Source: Flavivirga abyssicola (GTDB lineage: Bacteria; Bacteroidota; Bacteroidia; Flavobacteriales; Flavobacteriaceae). From it: a DNA stretch of 64,000 nucleotides. A program made the translations under genes and the position numbers. Within the stretch, counting starts at the first letter, position 1, and each line of letters starts with the position of its first letter. Where the stretch lies: the NCBI RefSeq assembly GCF_030540775.2, contig NZ_CP141266.1, forward strand, positions 3,273,001-3,337,000, in the 5' to 3' direction. The notes beneath the pieces are model-generated. The model searched no databases and had not been told where the DNA came from. It saw only the letters and a program-made list of their open reading frames with translations. Positions 17,810 to 26,376 of this stretch are shown piece by piece.

Positions 17810-18150
17810 GGGTGGTTCCTAAATAATAAACCAATTAATAAGAGAAAAGTGTATAAAATTATTCCTGTTGTAATATAATTCCAAAATTGTTTGTCACGTT
17901 TTCTGGACCACGATTTCTTAAACATTATTTTTTGGTGATATCGGTATAAAAAAGGCAAGAATATTAGCTTGAGTTTTTCGTATTCAGTGAATTCGACTTC
18001 TTTTTGTGATATTTCAGATTTTAAGTTTTTTAGTTCTCTTAACTTAATCTCTTTTAATAAAGATTCTTTGATTTCATTATCAATGTTAGGATTTCTGTAT
18101 AATTCTATTAACTGCTCATCGGAAAGTTTACGAACTCTATTTAAATCCAT
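17806..18150 (-). CDS. Hypothetical protein with one C-terminal membrane segment
   Basis: 114 aa. The N-terminal 50 residues are charged and helical (MDLNRVRKLSDEQLIELYRN). The middle holds a basic stretch (KKSWSRKRDKQFW), and residues about 92-110 form a membrane span (GIILYTFLLLIGLLF). It looks like a tail-anchored or small inner-membrane protein. It starts 12 nt after the DUF4197 gene stop and is probably cotranscribed with it. No family recognised. Confidence 0.55.
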   Translation of the reverse strand: MDLNRVRKLSDEQLIELYRNPNIDNEIKESLLKEIKLRELKNLKSEISQKEVEFTEYEKLKLIFLPFLYRYHQKIMFKKSWSRKRDKQFWNYITTGIILYTFLLLIGLLFRNHP

Positions 18151-18162
18151 AAAAAAAACGAA

Positions 18163-18873
18163 TTAATCCTGCAAAGCAAAAACCTTTTTCAATAAATCTG
18201 TTGTTCTGGAAGACAGTTTAGTTCGAATTTCGTTTTCTTCAATAGCAATCATAGTAAACACACCTTTTAAAGCTTCACCGGTAACATAGTCTGTTAAATC
18301 TGGGTTCACATTATTTGTAAAAGGAAGGTTATTGTACTTGTTAATTAGGTTGCTCCAGATTTTATCTGCTCCAACTTTACTAAATGAATTATTTATAACC
18401 GGACTAAATTTATTATATAATGCTGTTTGGGTTTTGCTATTCAAATATCGAGTAGCAGCATCATTTTTTCCAAGTAAAATATTTTTAGCGTCTGCAAATG
18501 TGATACCTTTAACAGCATCAACAAAAATGGGTGTGGCTTCTTTTACGGCATCTTCAGCAGCTCTGTTAAGCACTTTTAAACCTTCATCTGCTAATTTACT
18601 TAAACCAACATCTCTAAGTGCTTTATCCACTTTATGTAATTCTTGTGGTAAAACAATTTTTACTAATTCATTTTTAAAAAAACCATCAGTTTGCGTCAGT
18701 TTTGTCACTTGTTTGTCTATTCCAAAATCCAAAGCTTGTCTTAATCCAGAAGCAATTTCCGTATTGCCAATAATACCGCCGCCACCTTGTGGTAATTGAT
18801 TAACAACTTGTTGTAACTCTGCACAGGCAGTAAGGTTAAAAATTAACACGACTGCTAAAAATTTACGAATCAT
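18163..18873 (-). CDS. DUF4197 lipoprotein
   Basis: 236 aa. Lipoprotein signal MIRKFLAVVLIFNLTAC with the lipobox cysteine at residue 17. The mature part is helical and matches DUF4197: EIASGLRQALDFGIDKQVTKL, NELVKIVLPQELHKVDKALRDVGL, then AVKGITFADAKNILLG and the C-terminal VTGEALKGVFTMIAIEENEIR. The family is widespread in Gram-negatives with unknown function; an outer-membrane location is likely. First gene of a probable two-gene minus-strand unit. Confidence 0.8.
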   Translation of the reverse strand: MIRKFLAVVLIFNLTACAELQQVVNQLPQGGGGIIGNTEIASGLRQALDFGIDKQVTKLTQTDGFFKNELVKIVLPQELHKVDKALRDVGLSKLADEGLKVLNRAAEDAVKEATPIFVDAVKGITFADAKNILLGKNDAATRYLNSKTQTALYNKFSPVINNSFSKVGADKIWSNLINKYNNLPFTNNVNPDLTDYVTGEALKGVFTMIAIEENEIRTKLSSRTTDLLKKVFALQD

Positions 18874-19021
18874 ATTTTTTGGGTTTTATATGTTTAACAA
18901 ATATATGTTTTAGATGTTAAACCATTTCTAATTTATGTTAAATATGTTTTTAAGGGTACATTAAAAACCATTTCCTCGAGATTTGGCCTTATAAAAGATA
19001 AGCTTTAAGAAAAAACAATAA

Positions 19022-19049
19022 AAAGACACCTTGGGAGTAAGGTGTCTTT
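19022..19049 (-). terminator. Leftward intrinsic terminator
   Basis: Stem AAAGACACCTT / AAGGTGTCTTT (11 bp) with a 6-nt loop. Reading leftward it is followed by a T-rich tail, reading rightward it is not, so it ends minus-strand transcription from purU or from an unannotated RNA upstream. Confidence 0.65.
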
Positions 19050-19199
19050 CGTGCAAACTAAATAATCCCACTAGTGTTTCGTCTAAAACTTATACTACAA
19101 TTATGGGCTTTATTATCTTAAACCTTATTTGTTGAGACCCGAAGGGAAAAGAAAAGTCACAACTTTATAAAAAAAAGTGCTAAATATTAATTTAAATAT
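19050..19199 (-). other. Non-coding stretch before the leftward terminator
   Basis: 150 bp with no ORF on either strand, less AT-rich than neighbouring spacers, containing a short CCCTTCGGG hairpin (about 19137-19145). It ends at a good terminator and could be a 3' UTR of purU or a small RNA. No TAnnTTTG element was found for it. Confidence 0.25.
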
Positions 19200-19435
19200 C
19201 GTGAGTTCGACATAAAATTTATAAAAAAATAGACAAAAGCTCAATAAAATAAAGCTTGTCACCTTGAGCGCAGTCCTTTTAAAAATTCAGTTGTTTTAAT
19301 TAGGTTTCGACTTTAGTTTATACTGAGTACTTCGACTGCGCTCAGTATAAACTATAGCCGAAGTACTCAACCTGACATTTGAATATAATTGACCGATTTT
19401 CATTTAAATAAAACTAAAGTTGTATCGAACTCACG
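19200..19435. repeat. Composite inverted-repeat element 2 (about 236 bp)
   Basis: Bounded by perfect 11-bp inverted repeats CGTGAGTTCGA (19200-19210) and TCGAACTCACG (19425-19435). Inside lies a 13-bp perfect stem AGTTTATACTGAG (19315-19327) / CTCAGTATAAACT (19341-19353) and repeat arms GTCACCTTGAGCGCAGTC (19258) and ACTTCGACTGCGCTCAG. The termini resemble those of the elements at 9234 and 62021. Confidence 0.75.
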
Positions 19436-19510
19436 TTAAATATATAGAGTATGCGTCAAGAATTTTGACAATCAGTTGTTTACTGCGTGTGGAAAAATAA
19501 TTTTTTTAAT

Positions 19511-19670
19511 GAACCCATCTTGACTTTTTGTTTTTAACCGAAAATGAGATAACATTTGTTCAGATGCGGCTTTTTTTACAAGGCATAGCAGTGCTAAGCA
19601 TAAAAAAAGTAACAAAATATGGGCGAATTTTAGCCATTTTTTAGGAAATAGAAAAAGTCAAGATGAGTTC
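19511..19670. repeat. Composite inverted-repeat element 3, overlapping the purU stop
   Basis: GAACCCATCTTGACTTTTT (19511-19529) and AAAAAGTCAAGATGAGTTC (19652-19670) are complementary at 18 of 19 positions. Inside is a second hairpin with stem CTTTTTTTA...TAAAAAAAG around TAGCAGTGCTA (about 19570-19608). The right terminus contains two of the three bases of the purU stop codon. Confidence 0.7.
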
Positions 19671-20523
19671 AATAAAAAATCACCGTTTTATTATTGTAAA
19701 CCATGACCTTTCTATCTGTATGCAATTTAACAGCATTAGCTAGAACAATTTTTTCTAAATCCCGTCCTTTTGCTATTAAATCTTGTATGGAATGTGTATG
19801 AGATACATGCGCTACATCTTGTTCAATTATCGGACCAGCATCAAGTTCTTCCGTTACATAATGACTTGTAGCTCCAATAATTTTAACACCGCGCTTATAT
19901 GCCGAATGATATGGTTTTGCACCCACAAATGCAGGAAGAAAAGAATGATGAATGTTAATTATTTTATTAGGGTACTTATTTATAAGTTTTCCGGAAACAA
20001 TTTGCATGTACCTCGCTAAAACGATAAAATCTATGTTGTGTTTCTCTAATAATTCTAGTTGTTTACTCTCGGCTTCATTTTTTGTGTCTTTAGTAACTGG
20101 AATATGATGAAACGGAATTTTAAAATTATCAGCAATAGGTTTTAGATCTAAATGGTTACTTATGATGAAAGGAATTTCTAAATTAAGTTCTTCCGAATTA
20201 TAGCGTCCTAATAAATCGTATAAGCAATGATCATATTTAGAAATAAATAAAGCCATTTTAGGCTTAACCTCCAAAGAGTAAATACGCCATTTCATACCAA
20301 ACTCGCTAGCTAAAGTGTTTTTAAACAATTCTTTAAAACCAGCTGTCGTAAAGGAGTCTATCGTGAATTCACTTTCTAAACGCATGAAAAAGATATCCTG
20401 TTCTCTATCTACATGCTGATCTATATAAACAATATTGCCCCCTTCTTTGGCAACAAAATTCGTTACAGAAGCAATGATATTGGAACGGTCTTTACAATGG
20501 ATTAAAAGCGTAATCTTATTCAT
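19669..20523 (-). CDS. purU: Formyltetrahydrofolate deformylase
   Basis: Hydrolyses 10-formyl-THF to THF and formate, balancing one-carbon pools. 284 aa from the ATG at 20523 (an in-frame TTG at 20532 is less likely). N-terminal ACT domain: LLIHCKDRSNIIASVTNFVAKEGGNI. C-terminal formyltransferase fold with VLARYMQIVSGKLINKYPNKIINIHHSFLPAFVG, where the HHSFLP histidines are catalytic, and GATSHYVTEELDAGPIIEQD. The stop codon lies at the edge of an inverted repeat, so the C-terminal residues may have been set by that insertion. Confidence 0.93.
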   Translation of the reverse strand: MNKITLLIHCKDRSNIIASVTNFVAKEGGNIVYIDQHVDREQDIFFMRLESEFTIDSFTTAGFKELFKNTLASEFGMKWRIYSLEVKPKMALFISKYDHCLYDLLGRYNSEELNLEIPFIISNHLDLKPIADNFKIPFHHIPVTKDTKNEAESKQLELLEKHNIDFIVLARYMQIVSGKLINKYPNKIINIHHSFLPAFVGAKPYHSAYKRGVKIIGATSHYVTEELDAGPIIEQDVAHVSHTHSIQDLIAKGRDLEKIVLANAVKLHTDRKVMVYNNKTVIFY

Positions 20524-20670
20524 GAGATTCAAAATCGATTAGTCGTCAAAATTAATCTAAAAAATAGATAAGAAATAATCAGTATAATAATTTTAGATAA
20601 TCTTACGTGAATGGCTTATTTTTTTGAATATTTCATAAATTGCGATACTTAAAACTAAGATTCTTTACGA

Positions 20671-23600
20671 ATGAAACAACAAGCACCATATAAGCCTAAA
20701 CATAAAGTACGAATAGTAACAGCAGCATCATTGTTTGATGGGCATGATGCTTCCATAAACATCATGCGTCGAATTATTCAAGCTACAGGTGTTGAAGTGA
20801 TTCACTTAGGGCATGATAGAAGTGTGGAAGAGGTTGTAAATACAGCTATTCAAGAAGATGTGAATGCTATTTGTTTAACTTCATATCAGGGAGGTCATAA
20901 TGAGTATTTTAAATACATGTATGATTTATTAAAAGAAAAAGGTGCTGGTCATATCAAGATTTTTGGCGGAGGCGGAGGTGTAATCTTGCCTTCAGAGATT
21001 AGGGATTTGATGGATCATGGGATTACTCGTATTTATTCTCCTGATGATGGGCGTGAAATGGGATTACAAGGCATGATTAATGATTTGGTTAAGCAATCAG
21101 ATTTTGCAATTGGAGATACTTTAAATGGAGAAATCGATACCATAAAAGAAAAGCTTCCAAAATCAATAGCCCGTATTATATCTTCTGCCGAGAATTTTCC
21201 AGAAGTAGCTAAAGACACTTTAGATAAAATACATATTAAAAATAAGAATTCTAAAACCCCAGTTTTGGGTATTACTGGAACCGGTGGAGCGGGAAAGTCT
21301 AGTTTAGTTGATGAGTTGGTTAGACGATTTCTAATTGACTTTCCAGAAAAGACGATTGGCATTGTTTCGGTTGACCCCTCAAAACGAAAAACGGGAGGTG
21401 CTTTGTTAGGAGATCGAATTCGTATGAATGCTATTAACTCACCTCGTGTTTACATGCGTAGTTTAGCAACACGTCAATCTAATTTGGCATTATCTAAATA
21501 TGTAAATGAAGCCGTCGAAGTTTTAAAAGCCGCTGAATATGATTTAATTATTTTAGAAACATCAGGTATTGGACAATCTGATACTGAAATTATAGAACAT
21601 TCCGATGTGTCATTGTATGTAATGACTCCCGAATTTGGAGCAGCAACGCAGTTAGAGAAAATCGATATGCTTGATTTTGCAGATTTAGTTGCTATCAATA
21701 AATTTGATAAACGAGGAGCCTTAGATGCTTTACGTGATGTTAAAAAGCAATATATGCGTAATAATAATCTTTGGGATGTACCTCAAGAGCAATTACCAGT
21801 TTTTGGTACGATAGCTTCTCAATTTAACGATCCGGGAATGAACACGCTTTATAAAGCTGTTATAGATATGTTGGTAGAAAAAGCAGAAGCAGATTTGAAA
21901 TCAACATTTACTATTTCTGATGAAATGAGCGAGAAGATTTTTGTCATTCCGCCTTCAAGAACGCGCTATTTATCTGAAATAGCAGAAACAAATCGGGCTT
22001 ACGACCAAAAAGCAAATAATCAGGTTGAAGTCGCTCAAAAGCTTTATGGAATATATAAAACGATTTGTTCGGTTACGAATGTCACCTTGGGCGCAGTCGA
22101 AAGGTCTCTTATAGGAAAGCTTGGATTAAATCATGAAGAGATTCTTCGACAAGCTCAGAATGACAGTGATAAACTATTTTTAGGTTTATTAGTAAAGGAA
22201 TTCGATAGAGTAAAACTAAATTTAGATCCCTATAACTGGGAAGTTATTATCGGTTGGAATGAAAAAGTAAATACATATAAAAATCCAATCTATTCATTTA
22301 AAGTTCGAGATAAAGAAATAAAAATTAAAACACATACAGAGTCTTTGTCACATACTCAAATTCCTAAAGTGGCATTACCTAAATACCAAGCATGGGGAGA
22401 TATATTGCGTTGGTGTTTACAAGAAAATGTTCCGGGAGAATTTCCTTTTGCATCTGGCTTGTATCCATTTAAAAGAACAGGAGAAGATCCGGCTCGTATG
22501 TTTGCAGGAGAAGGAGGACCAGAACGTACCAACCGCCGTTTTCATTATGTAAGTATGGGATTGCCAGCCAAACGCTTGTCAACCGCATTTGATAGTGTAA
22601 CACTTTATGGTAACGATCCGGATTACCGTCCAGATATTTACGGGAAAATTGGAAATGCAGGCGTTTCAGTTTGTTGTTTAGATGATGCTAAAAAACTGTA
22701 TTCCGGGTTCAATTTAGCAGACGTTATGACTTCTGTGAGTATGACTATTAATGGTCCAGCTCCTATGCTATTAGGCTTTTTTATAAATGCCGCCATAGAT
22801 CAGCAATGTGAAATATACATAAAAGAAAAAGGTCTAGAAAAAGAAATAGAAGCTAAAATTGCTGTTATATATAAAGGAAAAGAGCGACCGAAATATAACG
22901 GAGAATTACCAGAAGGAAATAACGGTTTAGGATTGATGCTATTAGGTGTTACAGGAGATCAGGTCTTGCCCTTAGACATTTATAATGATATTAAAGTTAA
23001 AACGATATCTCAAGTTAGAGGAACAGTCCAAGCGGACATTTTAAAGGAAGATCAAGCCCAAAACACCTGTATTTTTTCAACCGAATTTGCATTGCGATTA
23101 ATGGGTGATGTTCAAGAGTATTTTATTGAAAATAATGTTCGTAATTTTTATTCGGTTTCTATATCTGGCTATCATATTGCCGAAGCAGGAGCCAACCCTA
23201 TTACACAGTTAGCCTTAACACTTTCCAATGGGTTTACTTATGTAGAGTATTACTTAAGTCGAGGTATGGATATTAATAAATTTGGTCCGAACCTATCGTT
23301 CTTTTTTTCTAATGGTATCGATCCAGAATATGCTGTCATTGGACGTGTTGCCAGAAAAATTTGGGCGAAAGCGATGAAGCATAAATATGGGGCTAATACT
23401 AGAGCCCAAATGCTTAAGTATCATATTCAAACATCAGGGCGCAGTTTACATGCTCAAGAAATAGACTTTAATGATATTCGTACAACTTTGCAGGCATTGT
23501 ATGCTATCTACGATAATTGTAATTCGTTACATACAAATGCCTATGATGAAGCGATTACTACTCCAACCGAAGAATCAGTACGTCGTGCTATGGCCATTCA

Positions 23601-24111
23601 GCTTATCATAAATAAAGAATTAGGATTAGCTAAGAATGAAAACCCAATTCAAGGATCTTTTATTATTGAAGAGTTAACCGATTTAGTAGAGGAAGCTGTA
23701 TTGCTTGAATTTGATAGAATAACTGAGCGTGGTGGTGTATTAGGAGCGATGGAAACCATGTATCAACGTAGTAAAATTCAAGAAGAAAGTTTGTATTATG
23801 AAACTTTAAAGCATAATGGTGATTTCCCGATAGTGGGGGTGAATACATTTTTAAGTTCTAAAGGATCGCCAACAGTACTTCCAAAAGAAGTCATTCGTGC
23901 GACAGAAGAAGAAAAGCAATTCCAAATAAAAACTTTAGAAAACCTTCATAAAGCAAACGATACAAAAGCGTTATTAAAAGAATTGCAAACGAAAGCTATT
24001 AACAACGAAAATATTTTTGAAGTATTAATGGAAGTTTGTAAAGTATGTTCTTTAGGAGAAATAACGAGTGCGTTATTTGAAGTAGGGGGACAGTATCGAC
24101 GAAATATGTAA
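20671..24111 (+). CDS. icmF: Fused isobutyryl/methylmalonyl-CoA-type mutase IcmF
   Basis: Adenosylcobalamin-dependent acyl-CoA mutase with built-in G-protein chaperone, 1146 aa. Domains in order: B12-binding domain (about 1-150) with [10 protein letters not shown], His25 being the cobalt ligand; MeaB-like GTPase (about 195-415) with P-loop GTGGAGKS at 203-210, [12 protein letters not shown] and NKFD; linker; mutase barrel (about 540-1146) with [20 protein letters not shown] and [14 protein letters not shown]. Residues 471-498 come from an in-frame palindromic repeat. IcmF interconverts isobutyryl- and butyryl-CoA in characterised cases; substrate here is inferred from architecture. Monocistronic. 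Confidence 0.93.
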   Translation: MKQQAPYKPKHKVRIVTAASLFDGHDASINIMRRIIQATGVEVIHLGHDRSVEEVVNTAIQEDVNAICLTSYQGGHNEYFKYMYDLLKEKGAGHIKIFGGGGGVILPSEIRDLMDHGITRIYSPDDGREMGLQGMINDLVKQSDFAIGDTLNGEIDTIKEKLPKSIARIISSAENFPEVAKDTLDKIHIKNKNSKTPVLGITGTGGAGKSSLVDELVRRFLIDFPEKTIGIVSVDPSKRKTGGALLGDRIRMNAINSPRVYMRSLATRQSNLALSKYVNEAVEVLKAAEYDLIILETSGIGQSDTEIIEHSDVSLYVMTPEFGAATQLEKIDMLDFADLVAINKFDKRGALDALRDVKKQYMRNNNLWDVPQEQLPVFGTIASQFNDPGMNTLYKAVIDMLVEKAEADLKSTFTISDEMSEKIFVIPPSRTRYLSEIAETNRAYDQKANNQVEVAQKLYGIYKTICSVTNVTLGAVERSLIGKLGLNHEEILRQAQNDSDKLFLGLLVKEFDRVKLNLDPYNWEVIIGWNEKVNTYKNPIYSFKVRDKEIKIKTHTESLSHTQIPKVALPKYQAWGDILRWCLQENVPGEFPFASGLYPFKRTGEDPARMFAGEGGPERTNRRFHYVSMGLPAKRLSTAFDSVTLYGNDPDYRPDIYGKIGNAGVSVCCLDDAKKLYSGFNLADVMTSVSMTINGPAPMLLGFFINAAIDQQCEIYIKEKGLEKEIEAKIAVIYKGKERPKYNGELPEGNNGLGLMLLGVTGDQVLPLDIYNDIKVKTISQVRGTVQADILKEDQAQNTCIFSTEFALRLMGDVQEYFIENNVRNFYSVSISGYHIAEAGANPITQLALTLSNGFTYVEYYLSRGMDINKFGPNLSFFFSNGIDPEYAVIGRVARKIWAKAMKHKYGANTRAQMLKYHIQTSGRSLHAQEIDFNDIRTTLQALYAIYDNCNSLHTNAYDEAITTPTEESVRRAMAIQLIINKELGLAKNENPIQGSFIIEELTDLVEEAVLLEFDRITERGGVLGAMETMYQRSKIQEESLYYETLKHNGDFPIVGVNTFLSSKGSPTVLPKEVIRATEEEKQFQIKTLENLHKANDTKALLKELQTKAINNENIFEVLMEVCKVCSLGEITSALFEVGGQYRRNM
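22081..22164. repeat. Palindromic repeat embedded in frame in icmF
   Basis: Left arm from 22081 (GTCACCTTGGGCGCAGTCGA, then AAGGTCTC to 22108) and right arm 22138-22164 (GAGATTCTTCGACAAGCTCA, then GAATGAC). The arms match the intergenic repeat pairs at 24189, 19258 and 55920. The unit is 84 bp, exactly 28 codons, and keeps the reading frame. Confidence 0.85.
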
Positions 24112-24476
24112 GCAGAGAACCACTTTTTGCGACAGCAAAAAGTGTGTGAATCGCTTATCCCGCGCTCACAATGTCATTAAGTTAAGGACAAAGGTGTCAG
24201 TCTGAGCGCAGTCGAAGACATTTAAACCTCTTACTTTCAATAGCGTTTCGACTGCGCTCAACGTGACAAAATAAAATAAATTCCCTTAACTTAATGACAT
24301 TGCCCGCGCGCAGTCGAGGGATCTCATTAAAGGAAACCATAAACTTAGTACCCTCTTTTTATCAAAGCAAAAGCGAGCTAGTTGTTTAATACTAAATGAT
24401 CATGTAAATCATATTAATTAACGCAACCATTTTCGAAATTAATCATCTTAAAGATAAAACCTTAAAAATCTATACA
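24112..24476. repeat. Nested palindromes downstream of icmF
   Basis: 365 bp without a gene. A hairpin CACTTTTTGC-GACA-GCAAAAAGTG (24121-24144) may be the icmF terminator although it lacks a T-run. Next is an 18-bp perfect inverted repeat AATGTCATTAAGTTAAGG (24170-24187) / CCTTAACTTAATGACATT (24284-24301). Nested within it is a repeat pair with arms CTGAGCGCAGTCGAAGA and TTTCGACTGCGCTCAACGTG. A further half-arm GCGCGCAGTCGAGGGATCTC starts at 24306. Confidence 0.75.
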
Positions 24477-24908
24477 ATGAAAAGTGGTATTTTAATTTTT
24501 CTTTCCTTAGTGTTAATAAGTTGCACTTCAGATGATAGCAAACCAAAAGAAGAAGACTCGGAATTACTTGGTAAATGGAAATTAATCGAACAGCTTTCGG
24601 ACCCAGGAGATGGAAGCGGGGTATTTAATCCAATAGTCAGTAATAGAACTATTGAATTTTTTAGCAATGGTACAGTAACAATAAATGGTATTTTATGTTA
24701 TATGAGCTCTCAGGTTGGTGATGAAAGTTCAGGTACTTATTCCGCTGTTTCTGGAAATGATTTTAGCGATGGAGAAATTATACCTAATGATTGCGATTCT
24801 AATTTTGTTGAACCTAAAGTGTTTTATAAAATAGAAGAAGCCAACTTAATACTTTGGTACTTATGTATAGAACCTTGTGGGCAAAAGTTTATAAAATTAA
24901 CTGATTAA
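24477..24908 (+). CDS. Lipocalin-like lipoprotein
   Basis: 143 aa. Signal MKSGILIFLSLVLISC with lipobox cysteine at 16, then the acidic linker TSDDSKPKEEDSE. The mature part starts LLGKWKLIEQLSDPGDGSG, the usual opening of Bacteroidota lipocalin-like domains (LxGxWxL), followed by IEFFSNGTVTINGI and a cysteine pair in YLCIEPCGQKFIKL. Probably surface or periplasmic; ligand unknown. It converges with the next gene with a 4-nt overlap. Confidence 0.7.
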   Translation: MKSGILIFLSLVLISCTSDDSKPKEEDSELLGKWKLIEQLSDPGDGSGVFNPIVSNRTIEFFSNGTVTINGILCYMSSQVGDESSGTYSAVSGNDFSDGEIIPNDCDSNFVEPKVFYKIEEANLILWYLCIEPCGQKFIKLTD

Positions 24909-25300
24909 AGCGTTAACAACCAAGTACGCTGTAGTTTTTTGAATTTTTTCAACTCGCTGCGCAAAATAGGCAGAAAGTCTTTTCCGTTACTGTTTGAGCG
25001 CTCTAAACGATATGAGTTTTTATAGAGCATATTAGTAAGGCGTTTAAGGGAAGCTATATGCTTGTACTTTCTTTCTGAATAACGCTCTAATTCTGCATTC
25101 AAAATTTCTGGAGCTAATGATACAGATTGTTGCACAATATCTCCTGAAAAATAAATACTAGAATCTTCTGTGCCATCACTTTTTAGAACAGCTAAATCGT
25201 GATTTAGATATGAGGAAATATTTTGAGAAAGCGTGAAAATCTCAACAGCTTTTTTATAAATCGGTAATTCCGATAGATTTAATGGGGTATTAGATGACAT
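24905..25300 (-). CDS. Four-helix-bundle-like protein (IVP23S-like)
   Basis: 131 aa, all helical. The opening LSELPIYKKAVEIFTLSQNIS resembles the start of the four-helix-bundle/23S intervening-sequence protein family (FxxLxVWQKAxEL). Residues 85-125 form long basic amphipathic helices (ERKYKHIASLKRLTNMLYKN). It is divergent from the Lrp-type regulator at 25423 and similar in plan to the protein at 25870-26373. Function unknown. Confidence 0.5.
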   Translation of the reverse strand: MSSNTPLNLSELPIYKKAVEIFTLSQNISSYLNHDLAVLKSDGTEDSSIYFSGDIVQQSVSLAPEILNAELERYSERKYKHIASLKRLTNMLYKNSYRLERSNSNGKDFLPILRSELKKFKKLQRTWLLTL

Positions 25301-25377
25301 ATTCTTTTTCTCTTTAGCTTTTTATCAAAATTAATCACAAGAAATTATATTCGACTTTAGATATTAAAGTAAAAACG

Positions 25378-25385
25378 TATATTTG
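25378..25385 (+). promoter_or_regulatory. TAnnTTTG -7 element for the Lrp-type gene
   Basis: TATATTTG matches TAnnTTTG and ends 37 bp before the regulator ATG. No TTG was found at ideal spacing. Confidence 0.4.
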
Positions 25386-25422
25386 CTTTAGATTTTAATT
25401 ATTTACAGTTAAATTTCATTAA

Positions 25423-25866
25423 ATGGATATTGATAGGCTTAATTGGAAGATTTTAAGGTGTTTACAAGAGAACGCACGCCTTTCTAATGCCGAAATTGGA
25501 CGACGTGTTGGGGTGAGTTCTCCGGCAGTTTCAGAGCGTATTAAAAAGATGGAAGATTTAGGAGTCATTGAAGGCTATAAAACGATTGTTTCTCCATTGG
25601 AAGTTGGTTATCAACTTAAAGCCATCATTACGTTACGTGCCTTTATGGGGAAACTAAAGCCATTTTTGGAAAAGGTAAAAACCTATGATGAAGTTGTGAA
25701 TTGTTATCGAATTACTGGTGATGAAAATATTGTTATGGAAGTGGTATTAAAAAACCAAAAACATATGGAATCATTTATAGATCAACTTATCGTTTATGGA
25801 GAAAGTAAAACACAAATAGTACTGTCTGATGTTGTTAAACAAAAAGAGATAAAATCGTTGAAATAG
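25423..25866 (+). CDS. Lrp/AsnC family transcriptional regulator
   Basis: 147 aa, standard size. N-terminal helix-turn-helix: LNWKILRCLQENARLSNAEIGRRVGVSSPAVSERIKKMEDLGVIEGYKT (5-53). C-terminal RAM/ACT-like domain for amino-acid binding and oligomerisation: LKAIITLRAF, VVNCYRITGDENIVMEVVLKN. Flanked on both sides by minus-strand helical proteins of similar type, ending 4 nt before the next. Such regulators usually control amino acid metabolism or transport; the target is not evident. Confidence 0.9.
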   Translation: MDIDRLNWKILRCLQENARLSNAEIGRRVGVSSPAVSERIKKMEDLGVIEGYKTIVSPLEVGYQLKAIITLRAFMGKLKPFLEKVKTYDEVVNCYRITGDENIVMEVVLKNQKHMESFIDQLIVYGESKTQIVLSDVVKQKEIKSLK

Positions 25867-25869
25867 AAA

Positions 25870-26373
25870 TTACAGATCTCCAAATGTATCATCTGGATTA
25901 TATGGAATATCATCATCAGGATCTTTATCATCATAATTTATCCCTGGAGGATTAAAAAGTCCCCAGCGATCTATAATATAATTCCATTGGTCGAAGGTTT
26001 TTACCCATTCTGCAAATAAGATTCGAAATGCTTCTATTTCAGTTCTTAATAAATCCAAATATTCGATGTCTTTAAAACCGTGCATTTCTATACCACTAGC
26101 GTCAGTAATAAGATCTCGGGCAGCTTTACGAATTATGGCAGCATTTTCCATTTTAATATAGTATCGCATATTTTCACCTGAAGCTCCTGCAATTTTAGCG
26201 GGAATAATCAATGAGTTTTTTCGCATATAATCAAGATTATCTTCTATCATTTCAGCTTGAATTTCTTGCTCAAAATCAATATCAGTTTTTTCAACCGATT
26301 TAACAATATAATCTACTAATTTTTGTATTTCCATAGCCTTTTGAAATACGGGTAGTTTTTGCCACTGTTTCAT
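25870..26373 (-). CDS. Four-helix-bundle-like protein with acidic tail
   Basis: 167 aa. WQKLPVFQKAMEIQKLVDYIVKSV at the N-terminus parallels the protein at 24905-25300 (LPxxxKAxEI). The central helices contain MRYYIKMENAAIIRKAARDLI and IEYLDLLRTEIEAFRILFAEWVKTFD, followed by an acidic, proline-containing C-terminal tail rich in D. It starts 3 nt before the upstream DJ-1-like gene ends, so the two are probably cotranscribed. I recognise only a loose similarity to four-helix-bundle proteins. Confidence 0.5.
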   Translation of the reverse strand: MKQWQKLPVFQKAMEIQKLVDYIVKSVEKTDIDFEQEIQAEMIEDNLDYMRKNSLIIPAKIAGASGENMRYYIKMENAAIIRKAARDLITDASGIEMHGFKDIEYLDLLRTEIEAFRILFAEWVKTFDQWNYIIDRWGLFNPPGINYDDKDPDDDIPYNPDDTFGDL

Positions 26374-26376
26374 GGT

